From positions 1-36,961 of the IMG/VR virus record IMGVR_UViG_3300030104_005413: a stretch of DNA of 36,961 bases. One strand, 5' to 3'. The notes under the pieces are model-generated. The model worked only from the letters and a program-made list of their open reading frames with translations. It did no database searches and was not told where the DNA came from. A program made the position numbers and the translations under genes. The DNA comes from a virus. Below are positions 8,401-16,977 of this stretch, one piece after another. How positions within the stretch are numbered: position 1 is the stretch's first letter; every line of letters begins with the position of its first letter.

Positions 8401-11400
8401 TATGTAAATCTTTGAATGTTTTTAACTATTCCACCGACTAATTCCGCAGAAATCCCTTGATTCCACTCAATTGAGTTTCTATCTCTACTGACTTTCCAAG
8501 CCCAAACGCCATTACCTGAAATTCTCCACATAGCATAAAATCCGTCTGGTTGATAAGTGTCTAGAAATACGTAATCACTTGTTGTAGTATATAAAGCATA
8601 ACCCTCTCTTCTTAATGGGAAATTACCATCACTTGAAGAACTTGAATATTCCGTGCCCGTAACATAATTTGTAAAAGCAACTTTCTTAACACTCCCATCC
8701 GTTGCCAAAGTATTATCTCTTTTAGCTAATTCTTGAGCTTCCGTTCTAGATGTTGCGTGATAAAACACACCCGTTTGAGTTGAATACCCATAAATACCCG
8801 TATTTGATGCTGTTCCATTTGCAGTAAAAGTATAAGGTAATCCCTCAACGACGTAAGGAACAATTTTACTTAATATAGTTGCATAACCGCCAATCCCTTT
8901 ATAATCTACTAAATTATCTGAATTGTCTTTTATTCTAATAGTTCTAATATTACCCACCGTTGCTCCTGGAATAAAATCAGTTAATTGATATTTCGTAGGG
9001 TTCGTTGTGGTCGTATAGCTAATAGAAACAAAAGTTGAAGAGGCAAAAACATTTGAAATTGCATCAGCTTTGTCAAATGATGGTTTCGTATTTGTTCTGG
9101 CATAAAATCTCCAATATTTAGTTGCTGGATTTGTAAGTCCTGATATTTCAGTGCTTATAGTTCCCGCCTCAGTTTTCAAAAAATTTCTATTAGTAACCCC
9201 AGTTGTTCCGATTAAAGTATCAACGTCATCACTGCTTAATAAAGTAGCCTCTGAATCAGCAAATAAAAAACCAACGGATTCTAAAATATAAGCATCACAG
9301 ATTTTACCTGTTACAGAAACGGTATATTTAAACTTAACGCTAGTAGAAGTGTTTACTTCTTGCGTTGGTAAGGCTATAACGGGAGCTGTAACTTGACATG
9401 GATCATTTGCTTTTGGAGCGGGTTTATTGCTCGCAATAGCTGTAGGTACTTTCGTTATTATTGGAGCAATTTGAAAACCTCTAAAGTCTGCTGTTGCATC
9501 AATTGTTAATAATGTTGAATCTATTGAAACCGTAGAAAAAGCATTGTCAATTGAACCAATGCTTTCAGTTAAATCTTCAATAACAGGTCTTTCATCAACT
9601 ACGTTAATTAATTCTAAATTTGAAAATTCAGATTCGAAATTTGTAGAAATTTTATTTATTTTATAAACGCCGTCTCTAATAATTAATTTATCATTTAAAG
9701 CCAATTTATAAAGAAATTTCATTGGCAATTTTGCCTTAACTTTCGTTAATCTTCTGTCTTGTCTAAATACATCCTCAATATAGTTTTTATAATATTCATT
9801 AAATAGAGTTTTTTGGAAAGCATATTCAAATAAAAATTCATTAAATTCAGCATTAAAATTTATATTTTCAGAATTGGCATCTTTTAAAGTTCCACCTGAA
9901 TTATAAGTTGATAAAGTATATAAAGAATTACTTGGACAATAAACTCCATATTTAGCCACTTTTGTATTGCTTGCATTTATAACACAAACTGTTGTGTTTC
10001 TTAATTGAGGATAAAATAAAAGAGGTTTTCCAAGGTGAGAATTTTTATTAATATCAGCTCCCCAGCCCCATTGAATTTGAGTTCTATTAAGCGGTGCGCT
10101 TAAAGAAGAATTTTGATCGATTAATCTTTCATATTTCATATGCTCAAAAGGCACTTTAATTTCATATGTGCCCCCATCTGCGTCAGAGGAACTGTATTTT
10201 AAATCACCCCACCCTTTTTTGAATCTTTGCTCGTGATCTTTGGCGAAAAAGTTTTCTTTACCTTCAAATGAAAAATTAACTTGCTTGAAAGGGATCACAG
10301 AATCTACTTGTGAGGTATTTTTGTCAATATATTTTGTTATATCGTAATAATTTTCACTATCACTATAATATTGATCTAATGTTTTTATTTGAAGTACATT
10401 ATCTAAATCAATATAGGCCGTTAGATTAAACATTTTAAATAAACCAGTTAAAAAATCTATTATTTTCATTTTAGGCATATGCTCACCGGCCGAAACTTGT
10501 TGATTACTTAAAACTGTTGCCGTTCCCGTCCATTCGATGCGTCTTCTATTTTTATAACCATAAGGTTTATGAGCGTTAAAAGCAACGGAGAAACCAAGAG
10601 CGGATTTTGATTCTACGAAAAAAGTAAATTCTGAAGCTCCTTTACCTAATGTTAAGTCTTTTATATCACTATTTTCACCTGATAAACCTTTACTTCTGAA
10701 ATATTCTTCACCATCTTTTTTTATTATAAAATCATATTCAACGGTTAAATCTGCGGGTGTGATTGTTATGCTTATTTTTTTTGATTTTCCTGAAGTATAA
10801 GTCTCCAAAGATGACCCTTTGACTTTACCCATTTTTCTATGACCTTGGCTTTTTGTATTAGTTAATTGAAAATCTTTAAGCATTACCGCCATTGCGTCGT
10901 TAGTTTCAATTAAACCACCGGCTCTAGAATGCAACCATAAATAAAGATTATAAAAAGGTAAATTTGTTTTGCTAAAAAAGTCATCACTTATGATTATCCC
11001 TTTAGGTTTAAAATATTGATGTTCAATCGCTTTTATAACGGCATAAACTCGAATGGCGGGTTTTAATTGTAAATAATTAACGCCGTGGATTTCTGAGGCT
11101 GAAGAATGAGCTAAATTACCAGTACCAGCATCATTAGCCGATGTATCGTAAAATAGCCTATCAGTATGAGTAATAAGTGGAACGAGCAAAGCATCTTCAT
11201 AAGTTTCGAATCCTGAAGTAATATCTTGAGCATCGGACATGAGATTTAATATATTAGTGTCCGAATACTCAAAAGTAAAATGTTTAGTTAATAAATCTAA
11301 ATTATTTAAAGTTGCATCGCCTAGTTGATCTGCTAATTTAACTGTATTTCCAAAAAAAGTAATTTTATAACTCTGCGCTTTATTATCTTTTAAAGAAACC

Positions 11401-11678
11401 CCCTCTAATTTTATTTTACCATTCTTAAAAGGTTTATAATTTAAAAATAATTGTGCGTCTTTTTTAGTCCTTGCATCAAACCCATTTATGTGATAATTAT
11501 AAAAGTGTTTAAAAGCTTTATTATTTAATTTTGATGCTGGTACATTAAAAGTTTGAGTAAAGTCAGTAAATAGCTTTGAAATGTCTCTTACTTCCTGAAT
11601 GGATTGATTTAAAGTTACGCTTTCATCTTCAAACAATTCAATTTCTTGACCTTCAATAAATAATTGTATTGCTATCAT
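8400..11678 (-). CDS. Large tail hub / tip protein
   Basis: 1092 residues, the largest gene. Residues 1-150 (MIAIQLFIEGQEIELFEDE, then FTDFTQTFNVPASKLN) are characteristic of the large tail protein of Bacteroidota siphophages. Residues about 280-700 are mixed beta and include KIIDFLTGLFKMFNLTAYID, as in a baseplate-hub domain. Residues about 760-880 look like a fibronectin-like module. The end is Tyr/Thr-rich, possibly a receptor-binding domain. It likely closes the tail tube as the Tal counterpart. It overlaps the upstream gene by 4 bp. It precedes the tape measure gene, opposite to most siphophages. Confidence 0.7.
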   Translation of the reverse strand: MIAIQLFIEGQEIELFEDESVTLNQSIQEVRDISKLFTDFTQTFNVPASKLNNKAFKHFYNYHINGFDARTKKDAQLFLNYKPFKNGKIKLEGVSLKDNKAQSYKITFFGNTVKLADQLGDATLNNLDLLTKHFTFEYSDTNILNLMSDAQDITSGFETYEDALLVPLITHTDRLFYDTSANDAGTGNLAHSSASEIHGVNYLQLKPAIRVYAVIKAIEHQYFKPKGIIISDDFFSKTNLPFYNLYLWLHSRAGGLIETNDAMAVMLKDFQLTNTKSQGHRKMGKVKGSSLETYTSGKSKKISITITPADLTVEYDFIIKKDGEEYFRSKGLSGENSDIKDLTLGKGASEFTFFVESKSALGFSVAFNAHKPYGYKNRRRIEWTGTATVLSNQQVSAGEHMPKMKIIDFLTGLFKMFNLTAYIDLDNVLQIKTLDQYYSDSENYYDITKYIDKNTSQVDSVIPFKQVNFSFEGKENFFAKDHEQRFKKGWGDLKYSSSDADGGTYEIKVPFEHMKYERLIDQNSSLSAPLNRTQIQWGWGADINKNSHLGKPLLFYPQLRNTTVCVINASNTKVAKYGVYCPSNSLYTLSTYNSGGTLKDANSENINFNAEFNEFLFEYAFQKTLFNEYYKNYIEDVFRQDRRLTKVKAKLPMKFLYKLALNDKLIIRDGVYKINKISTNFESEFSNLELINVVDERPVIEDLTESIGSIDNAFSTVSIDSTLLTIDATADFRGFQIAPIITKVPTAIASNKPAPKANDPCQVTAPVIALPTQEVNTSTSVKFKYTVSVTGKICDAYILESVGFLFADSEATLLSSDDVDTLIGTTGVTNRNFLKTEAGTISTEISGLTNPATKYWRFYARTNTKPSFDKADAISNVFASSTFVSISYTTTTNPTKYQLTDFIPGATVGNIRTIRIKDNSDNLVDYKGIGGYATILSKIVPYVVEGLPYTFTANGTASNTGIYGYSTQTGVFYHATSRTEAQELAKRDNTLATDGSVKKVAFTNYVTGTEYSSSSSDGNFPLRREGYALYTTTSDYVFLDTYQPDGFYAMWRISGNGVWAWKVSRDRNSIEWNQGISAELVGGIVKNIQRFT

Positions 11679-12694
11679 CTAACATTATTAATTTTATTAA
11701 AGGCGAATTCGAATTCAACGGTATGGTTAATTAATCGATCATTTAATGAACTTTTATATTGAAAATCTTTTGTTTTGATAATAACAGGGAGGGTGTTATT
11801 TTCCCAAATAACCCATATGTATTCAGATAAGAATAACTCTTCCATCGTTGAATTAATATCTTCGCTAACGAAACCAGAATTAACCGTTAATTGAGTTGTT
11901 GCATTTACGTTAAATCTTTTATTTTGTGCCTCAACCGTATCATATGTTGCCGTTGAATTTGCAACCGTATTTCTTTTATATGATTCATCAGAGATTGAAA
12001 TATTTTCAATAGTTTTTTTGAAAAAATAAACGTCTTGGAATGCACCGAATTTATTTAAGAATACGAATTTAATTGGCGTGAATTTTACTTCACATTGATT
12101 TTCAATTGTAATTGTTTTTAAAAGCGTAGCATCGTCCGTATCATAAATTTGAATTGTTGAACTATTGGCTGGGATAGTTAAATATTGTATTTTTTGATTT
12201 GAGTTTCCGCTGTCCGTGATCTGGGTTGTTACTGAATCGATTATTACTTTTCCTACGCCCTCGGTAAATAATGGTAATTTTCCGGCTGTCGATTCAGGTA
12301 AATAAATTTTATTTGATGAAATTAAGGCGTTGCGAGATAATTCAGGATTTGCTCCGTCTTCAAAATCACCCCAACCGTCCAATGCTATAAAATTATTTGT
12401 TACGGGATTGCTATAAGTATAAGCAACGCCGTCCTCATCATAAAGAGTTGTAACTGCCGTTGCCCAAACGCATGGTGCTTTTAATGTTGAGGGAACGCTC
12501 CCAATATTATAAGTATTCGCATAATTATTAAAGGTTACATTTATATAATCTCGAACGAGTTCAGCAATTTCAAAAGTTATCTTGCTTTGCGTTGATATTA
12601 TTGTTTTTTCAATTTCATAATTAGGATCACCTGTATAAGAATTTTCAGTTCCCTCATAAACCCACAATTTCAATTCTGCTGTTTTTAATGCCAT
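11675..12694 (-). CDS. Distal-tail-like protein
   Basis: 339 residues, beta-rich throughout, starting MALKTAELKLWVYEGTENSY. It contains IAELVRDYINVTFNN (residues about 43-57) and ends with LNDRLINHTVEFEFAFNK. I recall this family directly upstream of the large tail hub gene in Flavobacteriia phages, where it plays the Dit-like role. The ATGA overlap with the hub gene supports co-assembly. No catalytic motif is visible. The Dit role is inferred from size and order. Confidence 0.6.
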   Translation of the reverse strand: MALKTAELKLWVYEGTENSYTGDPNYEIEKTIISTQSKITFEIAELVRDYINVTFNNYANTYNIGSVPSTLKAPCVWATAVTTLYDEDGVAYTYSNPVTNNFIALDGWGDFEDGANPELSRNALISSNKIYLPESTAGKLPLFTEGVGKVIIDSVTTQITDSGNSNQKIQYLTIPANSSTIQIYDTDDATLLKTITIENQCEVKFTPIKFVFLNKFGAFQDVYFFKKTIENISISDESYKRNTVANSTATYDTVEAQNKRFNVNATTQLTVNSGFVSEDINSTMEELFLSEYIWVIWENNTLPVIIKTKDFQYKSSLNDRLINHTVEFEFAFNKINNVR

Positions 12695-12704
12695 TTTATT
12701 TTTA

Positions 12705-13064
12705 TTATTTACTTGTTCTACGCCTTGAAGGTTTATTCACTTTAAAAGTTTTATCTAAAACCTCTATAACCTGTTCTTTGTCTAATTTTAATTGGAACGA
12801 TAAATCGGCAGTCCATTGAAATTTTAATTTCCCATCTATAATTAATATAATTACTGGAACTGCAGTAATACTCGCTTTTAATTTTGGAGCTTGATTTTCT
12901 AATAATGCATAGTCTTTTTTTATAGGAATACCGTTATACTCTTTTGGTAATGTGCTTAACTTCACATCATTCCTTTTGTTCCATTCGGCGTTTATTTCTA
13001 AAAGTTTTATTTCAGGTTGCTGAAAACTAAACAAGAACATCATTAAAATTGCTAAATAATTCAT
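12705..13064 (-). CDS. Secreted thioredoxin-fold protein without CxxC
   Basis: 119 residues. A hydrophobic start (MNYLAILMMFLFSFQ) looks like a signal peptide. The rest resembles a thioredoxin fold: an INAEWNKRND strand-helix where WCxxC would be, then ITAVPVIILIIDGKLKFQW with the cis-Pro strand and the DGK turn. No cysteine remains, so it cannot catalyse disulfide exchange. The C-terminus is basic (PSRRRTSK). It lies among tail genes with an ATGA overlap to the upstream membrane protein. It could be a structural or lysis-linked periplasmic protein. The fold call is by eye. Confidence 0.5.
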   Translation of the reverse strand: MNYLAILMMFLFSFQQPEIKLLEINAEWNKRNDVKLSTLPKEYNGIPIKKDYALLENQAPKLKASITAVPVIILIIDGKLKFQWTADLSFQLKLDKEQVIEVLDKTFKVNKPSRRRTSK

Positions 13065-13351
13065 CTCTTCTTTTTTGTTGTGTTAATCTCGTATAATCTC
13101 TCTTCTATCTTATCTAAAGTTTTACCATTTTCATCCACCTTTTTTTCTGTATTTAAAATAGTCTCTCTAATAAGTTGGTCTTTTAAATCATATTCAGTTC
13201 TACTTACTTCTGGTTTTGGCAGTTCCTTAGCCTCTTCAATATCAGCCTGTAAGGCAAACCAAAAACCTACTAAAGTGAATATACCTACAGCTATTGCTAT
13301 TAAAGTTTTTATACTTACTTGAAACTTTGTCTCTTCATTTAACTCTTTCAT
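13061..13351 (-). CDS. Small single-pass membrane protein with coiled coil
   Basis: 96 residues. Residues about 15-35 (TLIAIAVGIFTLVGFWFAL) form one membrane span. Residues 40-90 are charged and likely coiled coil (LNTEKKVDENGKTLDKIEER). I recall close counterparts in Flavobacteriia phages at this position. It overlaps the thioredoxin-like gene by 4 bp. A spanin- or holin-like accessory role in lysis or DNA entry is possible. The opposite-strand ORF at 13080-13322 is a shadow. Confidence 0.6.
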   Translation of the reverse strand: MKELNEETKFQVSIKTLIAIAVGIFTLVGFWFALQADIEEAKELPKPEVSRTEYDLKDQLIRETILNTEKKVDENGKTLDKIEERLYEINTTKKKR

Positions 13352-13367
13352 AATTTTAATTTAATTT

Positions 13368-14885
13368 TTATAATGCTCCACCAATTTTAGTACCCCCAAC
13401 GCATTGAGTAGCCTCAACGCTTTGAATTATCCCCTCTGCGTCTATTTGCCATAATGTAAACCAGCCTGAGCCTATCCCCACGCCATTATTAAGTCTATTC
13501 ATGCTGACGGCGTAATATAGATTTCTTCCATCCATTGCACTATTAGATAAACATACTCTTGTTCCTAATGCTCCAGGAGGGTAAGTTCCTTCTACCTTAA
13601 CCTCTCTAGTAACCGTATAAGTCCCAGAACAGAAATCATCTGGACTTGATTTACCTGAAGATAAATAAGCTGTATTTGAACCGCATGTAGCCGTAAAAGC
13701 TGGTTGAGTTATTGAAGATATTGTGCAAGTTATATTACTTCCAGCATTGGAATAACCTGAAGGTGCAGTTACAACGATTGCTAATGTTGTTCTTGCTGTA
13801 TCTGTGCTAACTTGAGCGAATCTTGCGGGCGTAAAGTTTACAATAGTTCCCTCTCTAGCGCTTCCTGAATTAACTACGCCCTCTGAAGAGATTTGCTGTC
13901 CATATAAACCAGCATCTGAACAAGTAAAAGCTGAAGGGGCGGTTCCCGCTTGTTGAATAGCAAAAGGACACCAAATAGAACTCCCAGCGTTAGAATAGTT
14001 TGCGGGAGCAGTTAGTTCCCAGTATAAAGTTACTGATCTAGAAGATGAACTCGAATTTACATCATAACTTGTAATTATATCGCCTCCTGAATCTGTTTTG
14101 CTAATTCTTGTTATAACTGCGGCACTATTCGGATTAGTGATCGTTCCATTTGCCGCAATTGATCCCTGAGAAAAGCCAGCCTCAGCACATGCAAAAGCAG
14201 AACAGCCATTAACAATAACTTGAATAGCTTGAGTTGAAGAACAAGAGTTTGAAGAAGTATCGTAAGCCTCGGCATATATATAAACTGTTTGACAAACTGT
14301 TTGAGCTGATAATGTTAAATTACTTCCAGAGAGTGAATGAGCAACGGTATTTGGATAATTATTAAATATATTATACCCTGTTATTGCCACCGTTCCTTGG
14401 GTAAAATAACTAGACAAATCAATTGTGGTTGATCCACTTCCAGCCGCTAAAGTTTGAGCTGGAACACTTCCAGTTGCAGTCGGCCCATTTACGCAAGTTT
14501 GAGCTGGCTGTCCAGCTGGTGGAGTTACCGCTGGTTGATAAGCTGGTTGAACGGCTGTAACATCACAATTAAATGTACCATCTGAAGAGTTAGAAAATCC
14601 AGTAGGTATTGCAATTGTTAATGTTATCGTTCTCGTTGTATCTGCTGTAACTGTAGCGTATTTATCATTTGAGAAACCACTATCTGAAGAAGTTATACTC
14701 ATAATCGTACCAAACTCTAAATTAGGATAGGTTATAACGCCTTGCTGGTTTACATCAAATTGATTTGCACTGCCATCCGAATCACTTGTTGGATTAGCAA
14801 CGTCGCAAGTAAAAGCTGGAGTAGGAACTGTTGGTTCTGCATAATTTAAATAAAAAGGTGATCTTACATTAATTTTTGTACTCAT
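13368..14885 (-). CDS. Cys-containing triple-repeat beta protein, probable tail or adhesin component
   Basis: 505 residues, starting MSTKINVRSPFYLNYAEP, a start I associate with Bacteroidota phage structural proteins. Three related units of about 80 residues begin FTCDVA (residue about 25), FACAEA (about 231) and FTCSDA (about 320). Each carries a buried Cys pair and a GFSN, NYSN or GYSN turn followed by Ser and Cys. A cadherin- or Ig-like stretch (TIDLSSYFTQGTVAITGY) lies between units 1 and 2. The last 110 residues differ and may be a lectin-like head. It probably decorates the virion or binds host surface. The repeats are visible; the function is inferred. Confidence 0.6.
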   Translation of the reverse strand: MSTKINVRSPFYLNYAEPTVPTPAFTCDVANPTSDSDGSANQFDVNQQGVITYPNLEFGTIMSITSSDSGFSNDKYATVTADTTRTITLTIAIPTGFSNSSDGTFNCDVTAVQPAYQPAVTPPAGQPAQTCVNGPTATGSVPAQTLAAGSGSTTIDLSSYFTQGTVAITGYNIFNNYPNTVAHSLSGSNLTLSAQTVCQTVYIYAEAYDTSSNSCSSTQAIQVIVNGCSAFACAEAGFSQGSIAANGTITNPNSAAVITRISKTDSGGDIITSYDVNSSSSSRSVTLYWELTAPANYSNAGSSIWCPFAIQQAGTAPSAFTCSDAGLYGQQISSEGVVNSGSAREGTIVNFTPARFAQVSTDTARTTLAIVVTAPSGYSNAGSNITCTISSITQPAFTATCGSNTAYLSSGKSSPDDFCSGTYTVTREVKVEGTYPPGALGTRVCLSNSAMDGRNLYYAVSMNRLNNGVGIGSGWFTLWQIDAEGIIQSVEATQCVGGTKIGGAL

Positions 14886-15457
14886 TTAATAATATTTTTT
14901 ATAGGGTATTTAACTTTTAAAAAGTTTTTAATAGTTAGCGCAAAGGCTTTTGATAATTTTTTCGGTAATTTTCTGAATTCAGATTCAAAGGGTTTCGTAA
15001 AAAATAGACTTGGTTTTAATCCTGATAAATAAATACTTCTAGATATTAAAAAAACAAGACTTTTTCTTTTAATAAATTGCCCTTTATCGTCTCTAGTTTG
15101 AGTTAAAAAATTCTTATTTCTTAAAACGTATTTATCAATAGCCCCCCTTAAAGTTCCTTTGCCTTTGCTTTTACCTGAACCAAATTTAAAAGGGCTTCGT
15201 CTGCCTCTTTGTTTCCCGTATTGTTTTGCTCCTTTTGGTAAATCCATAGGGTTTTTACCTTTAACCCCTTTATCATAATAGATACCATATTCAGGCATTA
15301 AAAATGATAATTGAACTTCACTAGGCGTTTGCTTTATTCTCTTTTTTAATTTTTTGGCTATATTTTTACCCTTGGCATTTATCCTCGATCTTAAAATGAC
15401 CCTTTTTCCAAAATCATTTAAAGCTTTTTTAATAAATATTAATTCTTTAGTTTTCAT
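14882..15457 (-). CDS. HK97 gp10-like tail completion protein
   Basis: 191 residues from the ATG at 15457, which overlaps the upstream TAA (TAATG). A longer frame start at 15508 lies inside the neighbour and is rejected. The protein is very basic, with IAKKLKKRIKQTPSEVQLSF, a Gly/Lys linker (KFGSGKSKGKGTLRGA) and a C-terminal helix. Its size, charge and place before the terminator-like gene fit the HK97 gp10 neck/tail completion family. The basic linker may touch DNA or the tail lumen. Assignment is moderate. Confidence 0.6.
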   Translation of the reverse strand: MKTKELIFIKKALNDFGKRVILRSRINAKGKNIAKKLKKRIKQTPSEVQLSFLMPEYGIYYDKGVKGKNPMDLPKGAKQYGKQRGRRSPFKFGSGKSKGKGTLRGAIDKYVLRNKNFLTQTRDDKGQFIKRKSLVFLISRSIYLSGLKPSLFFTKPFESEFRKLPKKLSKAFALTIKNFLKVKYPIKNIIK

Positions 15458-15912
15458 TAACAACTCGTCATAGTATTTGGAATTGTAATCGAAAATGAAA
15501 CCGCCCAACCGGCTAGGTTATTGTCAAATCTTTCAGTAAATGGTTCGCAAGTAAAAGCACCCTCCAATTGATAGTCGTCTTTAAATGATGAATTTCTTAA
15601 AATTGAAGCTTGTAATCTATTGGCTACGGCTAGTTGAGTATTTAAAACATCCATTTCATTGTTATTGCCTCTTATATCGTCAGAGGGGGCTTCTTTTGAA
15701 TGGTCTGTTATATCCATTAATAAAATAGAAATATCAATTGATACGGATGTTTCTTCAATCTCTACGTTTCCGATGGTTAAATGACATAAAGGAAAAATCG
15801 TTGTTTGGTTCAGATCATGTTCCAGTATATCCCCTTGCGTAACCGTATTGATAAACGGTTCAGCTATTGCAGAAGTTTTTAAATCTTCAATAACTTTAAA
15901 ATATGAATTCAT
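15457..15912 (-). CDS. Tail terminator-like protein
   Basis: 151 residues with alternating strands and helices. The end, GWAVSFSITIPNTMTSC, is a phrase I recall from Bacteroidota phage tail proteins in the slot of the tail terminator. The terminator ring caps the tail tube and joins it to the head. It shares ATGA with the upstream 94-residue gene and TAATG with the gp10-like gene, so the three are translationally linked. Role inferred by position and fold pattern. Confidence 0.55.
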   Translation of the reverse strand: MNSYFKVIEDLKTSAIAEPFINTVTQGDILEHDLNQTTIFPLCHLTIGNVEIEETSVSIDISILLMDITDHSKEAPSDDIRGNNNEMDVLNTQLAVANRLQASILRNSSFKDDYQLEGAFTCEPFTERFDNNLAGWAVSFSITIPNTMTSC

Positions 15913-16193
15913 AAAGTTTTAACAAATAATGGGGTTAATGTCTCTAAATTGTCAATTTTTTCCTTTGAAAAATCTTCCATCCAAACAAGAGCCTCGTCAA
16001 AAGTTAAATGTTCATTTTGTTTTAATAATAAATCCAAAGCCTTCCAGAAATCATATATTGCAATTTTTTCCATTCCAGCAGAAACGCCGATTAAAGCTTC
16101 CTCGAATCCATCTGACAAAATAATTTCTTCGTCATCATTAACTAAAGCGCGGTCGTATAATTCGTCAACTAATTTGTTTTTATTTTTTGGCAT
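15909..16193 (-). CDS. Small acidic phage protein of unknown function
   Basis: 94 residues. The phrase DGFEEALIGVSAGMEKIAIYDF (residues about 28-49) and the later LTFDEALVWMEDF resemble a widespread small phage protein seen in many tailed phages. It is helical and acidic with no membrane segment. Its ATG lies inside the end of a -1 extension of the upstream chaperone-like gene. It overlaps the terminator-like gene by 4 bp. Function is unknown. Confidence 0.6.
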   Translation of the reverse strand: MPKNKNKLVDELYDRALVNDDEEIILSDGFEEALIGVSAGMEKIAIYDFWKALDLLLKQNEHLTFDEALVWMEDFSKEKIDNLETLTPLFVKTL

Positions 16194-16280
16194 CTTTTAT
16201 TTTTTTATTTTCTATTTCAATTTTTTCCTTCTCAAATGCTAGAAACGTCAAGCAAGTGGTAAGATGTAATTTTTCTACTT
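16180..16280 (-). other. Possible -1 frameshift extension of the tail chaperone-like gene
   Basis: Just before its TAG stop the 215-residue gene reads TTG AAA AAG TAG. A -1 slip on G-AAA-AAG gives GTA GAA AAA and a frame open for 32 more codons to a TAA at 16182-16180, ending over the start of the next gene. The extension includes HLTTCLTFLAFEKEK. Tail assembly chaperones commonly use -1 frameshifting. The heptamer is not the strongest type, so this is a candidate only. Confidence 0.35.
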
Positions 16281-16922
16281 TTTCAAATCGGCAAGGATTC
16301 GAGCCAGACAATGCGTATAAGCTGGAGTACCAACCCCAATTCTTTGTAAATGCTCCTTCTGCCGTGGTGTCAACTTCATTAGTTTCTCCCTTGAAAAGTT
16401 GAGGATATGACTCGTGAGTTCGCTGTGCAAATTCGATAAAAAAAAAAGAGCACCCAAAGCAACATCTAACGGCATTTTATCCATATAATTTTCATTATCC
16501 GAATCATAATCCTCAATTAAATATCTTTTACCTTTTTTGTATTTTATTGGTCTATATAAAACTGACATTGCTTTGTCAACGGAATCCCAGTCGCTTATCG
16601 TTGAATCAATATCAACGTACTCACCGAAAGTTATATCGTCAATCTTTGGAATCATTCCATACTCTTTATCATTCATTTTAAAAGTTGAAATCAATTTCGG
16701 TTTGACTTCAAACATTTTATTTAAAATATTGACGACTTTCTTTATTGATGAATATTTAATATTATTTACGTCCTTTAATTCAACGTGACAGAAAATTTCA
16801 ATCATTTTTTTCTCAAGAAAATCTTTGTCAACTTTATCTGTGCTAATTTTTGCAAACTTTTGGTATTGCCCGATAGTTATATCGGATAGCTTATTGGGAA
16901 CGAGTAGGGTTTTTGATGCCAT
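16275..16922 (-). CDS. Putative tail assembly chaperone
   Basis: 215 residues, helical and charged, starting MASKTLLVPNKLSDITIGQYQ. Internal phrases DDITFGEYVDID and AMSVLYRPIKYKKGK recall a Bacteroidota phage family with two similar ITxGQ/TFGEY blocks. It lies directly downstream of the large terminase gene and a candidate late promoter. Its position before tail-completion genes, and the open -1 frame over its stop, suggest the tail assembly chaperone, but no direct motif proves it. The C-terminus (LTPRQKEHLQRIGVG) is helix-rich. An unrelated structural role is possible. Confidence 0.45.
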   Translation of the reverse strand: MASKTLLVPNKLSDITIGQYQKFAKISTDKVDKDFLEKKMIEIFCHVELKDVNNIKYSSIKKVVNILNKMFEVKPKLISTFKMNDKEYGMIPKIDDITFGEYVDIDSTISDWDSVDKAMSVLYRPIKYKKGKRYLIEDYDSDNENYMDKMPLDVALGALFFLSNLHSELTSHILNFSREKLMKLTPRQKEHLQRIGVGTPAYTHCLARILADLKK

Positions 16923-16940
16923 TTTAAATACTTATTATAT

Positions 16941-16970
16941 TATATACGTTTAGGGGGTTCATTTTCGGTC
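16941..16970 (-). promoter_or_regulatory. Candidate late promoter upstream of tail genes
   Basis: The leftward strand has GACCGA (16970-16965), a 13-base spacer, and AAACGTATATA (16951-16941) leading into ATATAAT. The block matches the copy at 5123-5095. It occupies the 55-bp gap after the large terminase gene, and transcription would begin just before the chaperone-like gene. Confidence 0.55.
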
Positions 16971-16977
16971 TAGCTTT

